Positions 35,298-43,212 of a stretch of 64,000 nt of DNA are shown here, in pieces. This DNA comes from Methanocalculus alkaliphilus (GTDB lineage Archaea > Halobacteriota > Methanomicrobia > Methanomicrobiales > Methanocorpusculaceae). Numbering within the stretch: the stretch's first letter is position 1; every line of letters begins with the position of its first letter. The stretch covers positions 37,264-101,263 of the forward strand of contig NZ_JALJYG010000007.1 in the NCBI RefSeq assembly GCF_024170505.1. The letters run 5' to 3'. The notes below the pieces were generated by a model. The model saw only the letters and a list, made by a program, of their open reading frames with translations, searched no databases and was not told where the DNA came from. Both the position numbers and the translations under genes were made by a program.

Positions 35298-35813
35298 TTG
35301 ATCCACCCCCCAGACAACATCATCCTCATCGGCATGCCGGGTGCCGGGAAGAGCACCGTCGGCGTCATCCTTGCAAAGACACTCGGGATGCAGTTCATCG
35401 ATACCGATATCCTGATTCAGCAGCAGAGTGGGCGGATGCTCCAGGAGATCCTTGACCATGACGGCCCTGATGCGTTCCGGCGGATGGAAGAAGAGACTAT
35501 CCTCTCACTTCATCCCAGTAATTCCGTGATCGCAACCGGTGGGAGCGTCGTCCGGAGCAGGGCGGCGATGGAGCACCTGCGATCTCTTGGCGTTGTTCTG
35601 TACCTGGAGATCTCCTTTGAGGAGATGGAGAGGAGGATTAAGAACATCACGACACGGGGCATCGTCCTCCTGCCGGGCCAGAGCCTCCGTGCGATGTATC
35701 TCCAGCGGGTGCCGCTCTACGAGGAGTATGCTGATGACATAATTCCCTGTTCCGGGGAGGATCTGGAGTCTGTTGTTTCTCAGATACTGATCCGGTATAC
35801 GCACCCCGGATAG
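35298..35813 (+). CDS. AroK-type shikimate kinase
   Basis: 171 residues from a TTG start. P-loop GMPGAGKSTVG, FIDTDILIQQ (shikimate-binding Asp), FRRMEEE, VIATGGSVV and RGIVLLPGQSL match the NMP-kinase-fold shikimate kinase rather than the GHMP-type enzyme most archaea use. It would phosphorylate shikimate in aromatic amino acid synthesis. A shorter LID (TTRGI) could allow another small substrate. AGGAGAG upstream may be the ribosome-binding site. Confidence 0.85.
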   Translation: MIHPPDNIILIGMPGAGKSTVGVILAKTLGMQFIDTDILIQQQSGRMLQEILDHDGPDAFRRMEEETILSLHPSNSVIATGGSVVRSRAAMEHLRSLGVVLYLEISFEEMERRIKNITTRGIVLLPGQSLRAMYLQRVPLYEEYADDIIPCSGEDLESVVSQILIRYTHPG

Positions 35814-35851
35814 ACCCAGCCGCTCGCGTGCCCCCCCCCCTCCTGCCGGCT

Positions 35852-36553
35852 CTACTCCTCCGGGACGCTCTCATAGATGAGTGCCGAGTACCGTGCGGCA
35901 AAGACGGCCAGGACCGGGGTTGCGATGATGACAAGGATCCACCCGATCTGCGGGATCTGCATCAGCAGGTACTCAGTGCCCCCGATGATCAGGAGGAGGA
36001 TCCCGATTGAGAGGAGATAGGAGATCCATCCGATCCTCGTGATATGGCGAAAGATCGCCAGAAACCTGAAGGCATCCAGCATCTTCCCTGTGTGTGCAAA
36101 GCGGGCAAGCCCTATCGGGAGGCTGAAAGCGATGAGAATGGTATAGAGGAAGATGAAGAGACCTGCAAGCACCCCGATGAAGATGATCGCCTCGTCCGGG
36201 AGACCAAAGATCCCTGATCCGACAGCCTCGACAGGATCGCCCTCCCCAAAGATGATGGCAGCGATAATCGGGCCGAGGACGAGGGCAATTGGCGTTGCAT
36301 AGAGTATCTGGATGATGAATGCCCGGATGCCGTCATAGAAGAGCCTTCCCAATGTCTTTGTACCAGTTGCGAACGCAAAGGGATTGTCAGATTGGGATGA
36401 GATCTTCCCCCGGTATATCTCGACGATATATCCGAGGAAGAGCGGGAAGATGAAGTATAATAAGATGATGAAGAGAGGCAATCTCGTCTTCTTTTCAAGG
36501 AATAGCTCTTGTGTATAGACACCGGCACCGGTGATCAGACTGATGATCTGCAC
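35852..36553 (-). CDS. DUF4013 membrane protein
   Basis: 233 residues, five or six transmembrane helices. FIFPLFLGYIVEIYRG near residue 55, the FYDGIRAFIIQILYATPI block and LARFAHTGKMLDAFRFLAIF are typical of the archaeal DUF4013 family. Function unknown. It ends ahead of the convergent shikimate kinase with 38 bp between stops and shares a divergent promoter region with the DOMON lipoprotein gene. Confidence 0.85.
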   Translation of the reverse strand: MQIISLITGAGVYTQELFLEKKTRLPLFIILLYFIFPLFLGYIVEIYRGKISSQSDNPFAFATGTKTLGRLFYDGIRAFIIQILYATPIALVLGPIIAAIIFGEGDPVEAVGSGIFGLPDEAIIFIGVLAGLFIFLYTILIAFSLPIGLARFAHTGKMLDAFRFLAIFRHITRIGWISYLLSIGILLLIIGGTEYLLMQIPQIGWILVIIATPVLAVFAARYSALIYESVPEE

Positions 36554-36570
36554 TCTCGTCCCTCTCCCCT

Positions 36571-36602
36571 TTCTATATAGAAAACCTTTTTATATTAAAC
36601 AA
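36571..36602. promoter_or_regulatory. Divergent promoter region
   Basis: TTCTATATAGAAA (self-complementary, 36571-36583) and CTTTTTATATTAAAC (36586-36600) lie between the DUF4013 gene and the DOMON lipoprotein gene. The second is 15-30 bp before the lipoprotein ATG at 36616; the first suits the minus-strand gene. Confidence 0.55.
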
Positions 36603-36615
36603 CCTGCATCTGGCT

Positions 36616-37221
36616 ATGCGTCTGATATCAGTATTCTCTACCGGGATCGTCCTTCTGCTCCTGGTGTTTGCAGCCGGGTGTGCCGGCGATCCGGCCACGC
36701 CGCCGGCTCCGGTTAATGATGCTCCCGTCACCGAAGAGTGGGTCCCTGACGGAATCATCGGACCCGGTGAGTATCAGTATTCGATGAGCCTCTCCGACAG
36801 TATGGAGATCCACTGGTCGACAACAGACGAGACGATCCGGATGGCCATCTCCGGGAGGGCAGACGGCTGGGTTGGTATCGGCCTTGGAGCCCCCCGGATG
36901 ATGGCGGGTGTCGATTATATCGCCGGGTATGTCGATTCCGAGACGGTCGTCGTCCATGATCTCTACAGCCAGAGTCCACGGTGCCCGATCCAGATGGATA
37001 CGGAGATCGGCGGGAGCAACGACATCCTCAGGTATGGAGGCCGCCAGGTGGACGGCGTCACCACCATCGAGTTTGAACGGCTCTTTGTGACTGGTGACGA
37101 GTTTGATTATCCGATCCGGCAGGGTGAGGAGGTTGCCATCATCTGGGCACTCTCGGACAGCAATTCGATGACCACTCCGCACCGTGAACGCGGCTCATCC
37201 GCGGTTGTGTTATGGAGGTAA
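36616..37221 (+). CDS. DOMON-domain lipoprotein
   Basis: 201 residues with lipobox VFAAGC (Cys about 22). The mature part is a DOMON domain: GEYQYSMSLSDSMEIHW, GRADGWVGIGLGAP, DYIAGYVD, VHDLYSQSPRCPIQMD. DOMON domains bind haem or sugars and commonly act in extracytoplasmic electron transfer. A small membrane protein is encoded 4 bp downstream and may be its partner. Confidence 0.88.
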   Translation: MRLISVFSTGIVLLLLVFAAGCAGDPATPPAPVNDAPVTEEWVPDGIIGPGEYQYSMSLSDSMEIHWSTTDETIRMAISGRADGWVGIGLGAPRMMAGVDYIAGYVDSETVVVHDLYSQSPRCPIQMDTEIGGSNDILRYGGRQVDGVTTIEFERLFVTGDEFDYPIRQGEEVAIIWALSDSNSMTTPHRERGSSAVVLWR

Positions 37222-37225
37222 ATAG

Positions 37226-37456
37226 ATGACGATCGCTACAGTTGCCTATATGCCGGTCCTTGGCCTCCCCTTCGTTGTGGTCCTTGGTATCGTCCTCTTC
37301 ATCTTCCTCTCTATCACTGCATCCATCGCAGTGCTGAAGAGGAGGGGGGCACTTGAGAATGTTCCATTTACCTGGCATTTCTGGTTTGCACGAATCTCTC
37401 TTCTTCTTGCACTCGTGCACGGGATCCTCGGTATCTCGGTGTATATCGGGTTGTAG
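37226..37456 (+). CDS. Small two-helix membrane protein next to DOMON lipoprotein
   Basis: 76 residues with helices at about 10-32 and 48-74. The second helix carries two His: TWHFWFARISLLLALVHGILG, spaced so they could face a haem. In DOMON-cytochrome b561 proteins a DOMON domain feeds a haem membrane module; this pair could be a minimal two-gene version. The haem role is inferred only. Confidence 0.7.
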   Translation: MTIATVAYMPVLGLPFVVVLGIVLFIFLSITASIAVLKRRGALENVPFTWHFWFARISLLLALVHGILGISVYIGL

Positions 37457-37660
37457 GAGAGGTGATCCAGCCTGAACAGGTGGGGTGCCGGAAAGCACCC
37501 CCCTGGCTGAACAGCATCAGGAAGAGATGCCCTCTTCCCTCGCTGATCTCAGACGGGATCTCCTGCAATTGCAGGTCGTCTTCCCTTGAGTGATCCCCTT
37601 GGCATCCATCTTCTTTATCACCGGCTCCTCCCTATTCCTTCTCAAGGAAGCGTGTGAGGG
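37457..37660 (+). promoter_or_regulatory. Leader/intergenic region of MOT1-type transporter with hairpin and palindrome
   Basis: A strong hairpin GGGGTGC-CGGAAA-GCACCCC spans 37482-37501. A perfect 14-bp palindrome CCTGCAATTGCAGG spans 37562-37575, 86 bp before the transporter ATG. The hairpin may end the DOMON transcript or be part of a structured leader; the palindrome looks like a dimeric repressor site. No long gene in 204 bp. Confidence 0.55.
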
Positions 37661-38773
37661 ATGACTACCGAAAGAACTCCGGAGGAGCAGCAATGTACCG
37701 GTATTCGGTTCTCCCTTCGGGAGTTTGCCGGGTCGGTCGGTGACTTCGGGACGATCTTTCCGATCATCCTCGGGGTGGGGATTGCAGCCGGGGTCAATGT
37801 CAGCTATGCATTCCTTGGGGTGGGCCTCTGGTTCATCATCGCCGGACTCTATTACCGGCTCCCCATCCCGATCGAGCCGATGAAGGCGATCGGTGCCATC
37901 GCCATCGCCGAAGGGCTGACGGCGGGGGAGATCGCCGCCTCCGGGATCATTATCGGGATCTTCCTCCTCCTCCTCGGGTATGGAAAGGGGATGGAACGCC
38001 TCCAGAGGGTGATCCCGGTGAGTGTTATCCGGGGGATTCAGGTCGGCCTTGCACTCATTCTTCTCAGGACATCGTCTGGCTATATCATGATCGACCCGGT
38101 CTTTGCGGGGTTTGCCATCCTGATCATCGGTATCTTCTTCATCGCCTCGTATCTGAAGCAGATTCCGGATCTCTCTTCCCTTATTGTTATCGGAACCGGG
38201 CTCGGCGTGGGGATCTATATGACCGGGATGCCCCCGTTTCGGATGATCGAGGTCCCTCATCTTATCATCCCGGCATCCGGCGACTGGCTCTTCTCGACGA
38301 TTCATCTGGTGATCCCGCAGATCCCCCTGACGCTTGGGAACTCGATCCTCGCCACCTCGCTCCTTACGCTCGATCTCTTCAGGCATGAGGTGAGGCCGGA
38401 TCGGCTGGCAAAGACAGTCGGATTGATGAACCTGACGACGGTTCCATTCGGCGGGTTTCCGATGTGCCATGGTGCAGGAGGGCTTGCGGCACAGTACCGG
38501 TTCGGTGCCCGGACCGGCGGTGCAAACATTATCGCCGGACTCATCATCATCGGTTTTGCCATCGCCTTTGCACCCCCCGAGGTGCTGACCCTTATCCCCT
38601 ATGGCATCTTCGGCGGTCTCCTCATCTTCGTTGCCCTTGAGATCGGAAAGCATGGCATGAAGACCGACTCCTATCCGGTGACGATCATCATGGCCGTCGT
38701 TGCTCTCATCGGCGGCATCACGCCTGCATTTGTGATCGGGATGATCCTGGCATATATCATGGGGAGCAGGTAA
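37661..38773 (+). CDS. MOT1/SulP-like molybdate (or sulfate) transporter
   Basis: 370 residues, about ten membrane helices. Blocks GSVGDFGTIFPI, PIPIEPMKAIGAIAIAEG, IPLTLGNSILAT and GGFPMCHGAGGLAAQYRFGARTGG are the two Px4-like signature regions of the MFS_MOT1 family (PF16983). Plant and algal MOT1 take up molybdate with high affinity; methanogens need Mo or W for formylmethanofuran dehydrogenase. The oxyanion is inferred. Confidence 0.9.
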   Translation: MTTERTPEEQQCTGIRFSLREFAGSVGDFGTIFPIILGVGIAAGVNVSYAFLGVGLWFIIAGLYYRLPIPIEPMKAIGAIAIAEGLTAGEIAASGIIIGIFLLLLGYGKGMERLQRVIPVSVIRGIQVGLALILLRTSSGYIMIDPVFAGFAILIIGIFFIASYLKQIPDLSSLIVIGTGLGVGIYMTGMPPFRMIEVPHLIIPASGDWLFSTIHLVIPQIPLTLGNSILATSLLTLDLFRHEVRPDRLAKTVGLMNLTTVPFGGFPMCHGAGGLAAQYRFGARTGGANIIAGLIIIGFAIAFAPPEVLTLIPYGIFGGLLIFVALEIGKHGMKTDSYPVTIIMAVVALIGGITPAFVIGMILAYIMGSR

Positions 38774-38910
38774 GAGATTTCGCGGGTGGATCATCGCGTC
38801 GCTCTGGTTTCGCCGGGTTACCGGGGGTTCATCGAGATCCACGGCTGACAGAGGAAACCGGGATTTTTTTATACATGTAGATCGTTTCCTTCATATACAG
38901 AGAGGTTCTT

Positions 38911-40356
38911 ATGGCGCAATCCGCTGTTCCCCGGAAGATGAGCAGGGATGAGCTGACGCTTGTCATTGTGATCGCCCTTGGCTCGTTTATGGCCGGCCTT
39001 GATGCGACGATTGTCAATATCGCACTCCCTTCGATTGCACAATACTTCGCTATCTCCACCGTGATGGTCTCCTGGGTACTGACGGCGTACCTTATCATCC
39101 TCGTCAGTCTCCTCCTCGCGGCATCCCGCCTTGGCGATATGAAGGGGTACCGGACCGTCTTTCTTGGGGGATTTCTTCTCTTCACGGCCGGATCGGTGCT
39201 CTGTGGCCTCTCCCCATCCATCGAATTTCTTATCCTCTCCCGAATGGTTCAGGCCACCGGTGCAGCAGGGATCTCGGCAGTCGGGGCGGCGATGGTCACC
39301 ACCATCCTCGCCCCCTCCCTCCGGGGCCAGGCTCTTGGTATCGTCGCCATGTTTGCGATGCTCGGTGCCGCCCTGGGCCCGGTGGCCGGGGGATTCCTCA
39401 CAAGTCTCCTCTCATGGCAGTACATCTTCTTTGTCAACCTGCCGGTCGGGATGGCTGCCATCCTCCTCGGGATGAGGCTCATCCCGCATATCCCGCCCGC
39501 TGCCCCGGATTCGAGGATCGATCTTCCCGGTGTTCTGCTGATCTTTGTGGCGCTGGGTTCCCTGATCATCGGCCTGACCTCAATCCAGGGGCATGCACCG
39601 ATAACTGGTGCTATCGCCCTTCTTCTGTCAGGGATCGTCTGGATCCTCTTCATCGTGCAGGAGCGGCGTTCCCCCACACCACTGATCAATCCAGGGCTCT
39701 TCTCGAACCGGAACTACTCGTTCCAGAGCGTGGTTATCATGCTGGTCCAGATGACCATTGCCGGTGTGATGGTCATAATGCCGTTTTACCTGGAGATCGT
39801 CCGGATGATTCCAACCGACCACGCCGGGTCGATCCTCCTCGCCCTCCCTGTCGGGATGATCCTGACCGCACCACTTGCGGGGAAGATATCGGATGCCATC
39901 GGGACGAAGACGCCGATCCTCACGGGTTTGATCATCGCTGCTGCCGCCCTCTTTCTCCTCTCGACCCTCTCCGCCGGGACCGGCATCGGGCATATCGTCA
40001 TCTACCTATTCCTCTTCGGGGCCGGGACGGGGATTGCATTCTCCCCTCTGAGCAGTGCTGTGATGGGGGAGTGTACGGCAGAGGATCGCGGGACAACGAG
40101 CGGACTGGTCAGGGTGATGACCAATCTTGGCTCGTCTCTCGGGGTGGCGATGGTGATGCTCGTTGGCACGATCGCTGCGGGCCCGAAGCTTGCCCTGTAC
40201 AGCGCTCATCTCATCGATGGTGCAGAGATGGTATCGGCGTTTCGTGCGGCATTCCTCTTCTGTATGGCCCTTGCAATCCTCGGGCTTCTCCTGATGCTTG
40301 CGGTAAGGGGGAGGGAGCCTGCCGGGGATTTGGAATATAGTGAAGGGATCTGGTGA
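38911..40356 (+). CDS. MFS drug exporter, DHA2 (EmrB/QacA) family
   Basis: 481 residues with about 14 transmembrane helices. Signatures: GSFMAGLDATIVNIALPSI (motif D1), WVLTAYLI, SRLGDMKGYRTVFLGG (motif A) and GPVAGGFLTSLLSWQYIFFVNLP (motif C with the RW/F variant). A proton-drug antiporter is expected. A TATA-like TTTTTTATACAT (about 38864-38875) and AGAGAGG precede the ATG. Confidence 0.93.
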   Translation: MAQSAVPRKMSRDELTLVIVIALGSFMAGLDATIVNIALPSIAQYFAISTVMVSWVLTAYLIILVSLLLAASRLGDMKGYRTVFLGGFLLFTAGSVLCGLSPSIEFLILSRMVQATGAAGISAVGAAMVTTILAPSLRGQALGIVAMFAMLGAALGPVAGGFLTSLLSWQYIFFVNLPVGMAAILLGMRLIPHIPPAAPDSRIDLPGVLLIFVALGSLIIGLTSIQGHAPITGAIALLLSGIVWILFIVQERRSPTPLINPGLFSNRNYSFQSVVIMLVQMTIAGVMVIMPFYLEIVRMIPTDHAGSILLALPVGMILTAPLAGKISDAIGTKTPILTGLIIAAAALFLLSTLSAGTGIGHIVIYLFLFGAGTGIAFSPLSSAVMGECTAEDRGTTSGLVRVMTNLGSSLGVAMVMLVGTIAAGPKLALYSAHLIDGAEMVSAFRAAFLFCMALAILGLLLMLAVRGREPAGDLEYSEGIW

Positions 40357-40441
40357 CGGGGGATCAGGATGATCGTTCTCTGAGGCAAGGAGATAAGAGA
40401 GGGGAGATCAACTCTGATACGAGGAACCGGATGGTGACGAG

Positions 40442-41569
40442 ATGGGCGAGGCACTCCTGATCCGGGAAGTTGAAGAGGCTGAGATTCCATTGGTAAAGCA
40501 GTTGTTTCGGGAGAATCTCTGGCTTTTAGATCGCCTCTTTTTCACCAGCACCTTCACCTCCATCATGAAAGAGAGGGAGGGTGGCGGGGGGACCTCCTTT
40601 CTAGCCATGATGGATGGCCAGGTGGCCGGGACTGTCTCTGTCAGGGTGGTTCGGATACAGGGGGAGCAGCACGGCCTGATCGACTCCCTGGTGACGGCAA
40701 AGGGGGTGCAGGGGCGGGGTATCGCCAGGAAGCTGCTGGATGCGGCCATCTCCTGGCTGGAAGAAGGAGGGTGCCGGCATATCTATGCGATGGTGGATCG
40801 GTATAATTCCAGATCCTGGAATATGTTTGTTCATCACGGGTTCTCGCCCTTTGACATTCCTGCCCAGCTGAGGCGGTTTGGAACCGGTTTCCTCAGGGTC
40901 TGGACAACGGACAGCCACTTCCTCGGTATCGGGATGTACTTTCTCAGGAAGGAGCAGCCGGGGGAGGGTATCGGGGAGAGTAGTTCGCTGTATAACCATT
41001 CCGTCGGTTTTGCCGGATTTCTCATTCCCTGGCTTCTCTTTGCCCTCTGGGGTGGTTTTGCCGTGGCTGTATTCCCCTACCTGGCTCTGCTGGCACTCAT
41101 CAGTTTTATCGGGCATGAGTACAGCCATGCACTCATCGCCCGGTTCTTCGGGCTGAAGACGTACTTCCGGGAGAATATGCCGGGCAGCATCTTTTACCTC
41201 GGGATCTCCCTGCTCAGGGGCATCTATCCCTTCTCTGGCTCCACCTATATCCGTCAGACGGACTGGTCATATGCAAGCCCGGAGAATGCACGTGTCAACG
41301 GGCTGATCTACTTCATTGGCCCCGTTGCCAGCAGTATGCTTGCTGTTGTCTTCCATCATCTGGCCGGGATCACCGAGGGGTACTGGCAGGCTGCCTTCTC
41401 GTTTGGTGTATTGTTCAATGTGGCCATCGCCGTTGTGAATCTGCTGCCACTGCGTGTGGCCGGCGGGTTCCCCTTCGATGGGACAAAAATCTACGGCTGG
41501 AATACGGGGGCCTGGGCGCTGGCGGTCGCTATTGTGGGGGTGTCGGTCTATTTGGTCTATTTTGTCTGA
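40442..41569 (+). CDS. GNAT acetyltransferase fused to an M50-type membrane metalloprotease
   Basis: 375 residues. Residues 1 to about 160 are a GNAT domain (VTAKGVQGRGIARKLLDAAISWL: acetyl-CoA loop Q/RxxGxG/A; then AMVDRYNSRSWNMFVHHGF). From about 185 on there are five or six helices with GHEYSHALIARFFG (HExxH zinc motif, about 222) and, near the C-terminus, NLLPLRVAGGFPFDGTKIYGWN, where the Asp in FPFDG corresponds to the third zinc ligand of site-2 proteases. The pairing in one chain is unusual. Substrate of each half unknown; one may label what the other cleaves. Confidence 0.85.
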   Translation: MGEALLIREVEEAEIPLVKQLFRENLWLLDRLFFTSTFTSIMKEREGGGGTSFLAMMDGQVAGTVSVRVVRIQGEQHGLIDSLVTAKGVQGRGIARKLLDAAISWLEEGGCRHIYAMVDRYNSRSWNMFVHHGFSPFDIPAQLRRFGTGFLRVWTTDSHFLGIGMYFLRKEQPGEGIGESSSLYNHSVGFAGFLIPWLLFALWGGFAVAVFPYLALLALISFIGHEYSHALIARFFGLKTYFRENMPGSIFYLGISLLRGIYPFSGSTYIRQTDWSYASPENARVNGLIYFIGPVASSMLAVVFHHLAGITEGYWQAAFSFGVLFNVAIAVVNLLPLRVAGGFPFDGTKIYGWNTGAWALAVAIVGVSVYLVYFV

Positions 41570-41574
41570 GGGGG

Positions 41575-41735
41575 GGGACAGCCTGTTCGTCTCCGGTTGC
41601 CTCGAAGAATGAGGCCACGTGCCGGAGGGGATGAGGAGGAGGTGGCCGGGGCTGACCGGGTAGAGGTCGAACCGGGCGAACGTATGATCCCATTTGAGCA
41701 TGTGTACAATCTCTGGGAGAATGGCCGGCATCCGT
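41575..41735 (-). pseudogene. HIT-family gene fragment (N-terminal half)
   Basis: Minus-strand reading ARFDLYPVSPGHLLLIP then, after a frame shift, HVASFFEAT. It matches the HIT gene at 42692-43063 in DNA over about 110 bp (CCTCGAAGAATGAGGCCACG... to ...GGGTAGAGGTCGAACC). The catalytic His-triad half is missing. Confidence 0.75.
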
Positions 41736-41781
41736 TAGTATTATACGGTTTCTATACAATTCTTATCCACGAGGAAGATGT

Positions 41782-42042
41782 ATGTCTGACATAACTATCA
41801 CCATCCCCCGGGAGATTGTTTCTGCACTTCGCCTTCCCCCGGATGGAGTAGAGTCTGCCCTCCACCAGGAACTTGCCCTTGCTCTCTATATGAGAGGGAT
41901 ACTCTCCTCAGGAAAGGCTGCTTCACTTGCTGGTCTGAAACGCTGGCAATGGGAAGAACTTCTCGGGGTACGCAAGATTCCACGTCATTATACAGAAGAA
42001 GATCTCCACGTGGATATCGCTTATGGTTCGAGCGATGAGTAA
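41782..42042 (+). CDS. UPF0175-family protein (putative antitoxin)
   Basis: 86 residues: DITITIPREIVSALRLPP, LALALYMRGILSSGKAASLAGLKRWQWEELLG, typical of UPF0175, a small helix-turn-helix-like antitoxin usually followed by a PIN-domain (DUF3368) toxin. Here no PIN gene follows; downstream sequence has only a short fragment resembling HIT-gene leader DNA. It is therefore an orphan. GAGGAAG lies just before the ATG. Confidence 0.85.
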   Translation: MSDITITIPREIVSALRLPPDGVESALHQELALALYMRGILSSGKAASLAGLKRWQWEELLGVRKIPRHYTEEDLHVDIAYGSSDE

Positions 42043-42202
42043 TTCACCAACACATAATACTGCTTTTGAACGTGTCAGCCGTCTTAACCCGTCGCGGACG
42101 GGTGTCATCCAGATCTTCAGTAACTTTTTTTACAGTATAAAAGAATGAATAGTGAACGGCTCTGGAAGAAGTACTCTGTATCTATTGGGAAATGCGATTA
42201 TC
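42043..42202. other. Intergenic with HIT leader-like fragment
   Basis: GGTGTCATCCAGATCTTCAG at 42099-42118 nearly repeats GGTGTCATTCAGATCTTCAG at 43058-43077, which is the 5' end and leader of the HIT gene. It is debris from the same duplication. Confidence 0.5.
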
Positions 42203-42463
42203 ATGATCCTGGAATATATTGAAAAAGCCCTGTCACATGCACGATATGAAATAATCGAGGATGATGAACCCTATTACGGGGAAGTACCAGAACTGGCTGG
42301 AGTGTATGCGACAGGAAAGACCCTTGAAGAGTGCCGGGAAAACCTCAAGGAAGTAATAGATGGATGGATCATTGTCCGTCTCCGTCGTGGCCTCTTGATT
42401 CCACCGATTGATAATTGTACTATCGAAGAACTGACCCGGTTGGATCAGAGTGTCAGGGCATAA
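42203..42463 (+). CDS. HicB-family antitoxin
   Basis: 86 residues from ATG 42203: YEIIEDDEPYYGEVPELAGV, ATGKTLEECRENLKEVIDGWI, the partial RNase-H fold of HicB. It should neutralise a HicA mRNA interferase. The hicA gene that follows is frameshifted, so this antitoxin is probably an orphan. Overlaps hicA by 14 bp. Confidence 0.88.
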   Translation: MILEYIEKALSHARYEIIEDDEPYYGEVPELAGVYATGKTLEECRENLKEVIDGWIIVRLRRGLLIPPIDNCTIEELTRLDQSVRA

Positions 42464-42676
42464 AATACACCCGGTCTCATGGGCAGAACTCGTTAGGACG
42501 CTCAGAAAAATGGACTTTGATGGTCCGTTCCAGGGCGGAAACATCCATACATGATTCGTGGTGATCTGGTTCTTACTCTTCCAAACCCCGACCGGAAAGA
42601 AATTGGAGTGGATCTTCTTCAAAGAATTCTCCGCCAGGCTGGTATATCACGGGAAGAATGGCTTGAGAAATGGTGA
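42450..42676 (+). pseudogene. hicA toxin gene broken by a one-base frameshift
   Basis: From a GTG at 42450 the frame gives IHPVSWAELVRTLRKMDF then DGPFQGG, and from 42542 on, in the next frame, HPYMIRGDLVLTLPNPDRKE then IGVDLLQRILRQAGIS and EEWLEKW. HicA proteins of this type read GPFQGGKHPYM continuously; here GGAAACAT stands where GGAAAACAT would restore the frame (42537-42544). The His of the catalytic GGKH is just at the lesion. Dead toxin beside intact antitoxin. Confidence 0.78.
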
Positions 42677-42691
42677 AGCTCTTCTTTTATT

Positions 42692-43063
42692 TCAACAATG
42701 AATCCCACTCAAGTACCCCTGCTTCCCCGGGATCACCCCTCTCACCCCGCCTTTTGGCTCCTCCATATCCCCTTGATACCGTGGGATCACATGCAGATGG
42801 AGATGCATCACGCTCTGGCCGGCCGCCGCCCCGATGTTCACGCCGATAGTGTAGCCGTCGGGGGCGTACCGCTCGTCGAGCAGCCGACGGGCATCATGGA
42901 CGAGGGAGAGGAGGGCGGCCTGTTCGGCCTCGGTCGCCTCGAAGAATGAGGCCACGTGCCGGAAGGGGATGAGGAGGAGGTGGCCGGGGCTGACCGGGTA
43001 GAGGTCGAACCAGGTGAAAGCCGGGAAAAGCTTGCGAGGAGTATTCACGAGGAGAGGTGTCAT
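42692..43063 (-). CDS. HIT-family (histidine triad) hydrolase, N-terminally short
   Basis: 123 residues: FDLYPVSPGHLLLIPFRHVASFF, DGYTIGVNIGAAAGQ and the triad MHLHLHVIPRY, then the C-terminal EEPKGGVRGVIPGKQGY. It would hydrolyse nucleoside phosphoramidates or dinucleotides. The usual first ~30 residues (CxxC and entry strand) are absent; a TGA lies immediately before the ATG, and a neighbouring frame holds candidate residues, so the 5' end may be damaged. Three other partial copies lie nearby. Confidence 0.8.
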   Translation of the reverse strand: MTPLLVNTPRKLFPAFTWFDLYPVSPGHLLLIPFRHVASFFEATEAEQAALLSLVHDARRLLDERYAPDGYTIGVNIGAAAGQSVMHLHLHVIPRYQGDMEEPKGGVRGVIPGKQGYLSGIHC

Positions 43064-43212
43064 TCAGATCTTCAGCAATGTAATAGTGCCATGATTCTGG
43101 AGTATAGGCTGGACAAGCCATGGTTGTGAAGAGATATGCAGGGTGCAGGATGAGCCTGTTGCCTGAACCCGGAAAACAAAATGATCTGAAGACGAGCATC
43201 ATTTTATGCTAG

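Noticed and set aside
37482..37540. TPP-riboswitch-like GGGGTGCC...GGCTGAA sequence
   Set aside because: The required CUGAGA and the CCUGAU..GGAUAAU..GCGUAGGGAA core are absent, and the downstream gene is a molybdate-type transporter.
37517..38842. 441-codon open frame antisense to the MOT1 gene
   Set aside because: It lies wholly opposite a well-supported transporter and is rich in Asp/Glu/His/Arg without domains, as expected from the codon bias of the sense gene.
39414..40340. 308-codon frame overlapping the MFS gene
   Set aside because: Frame-shifted shadow of a clear 14-helix transporter; the peptide is Cys/Arg/Asp-rich without structure.
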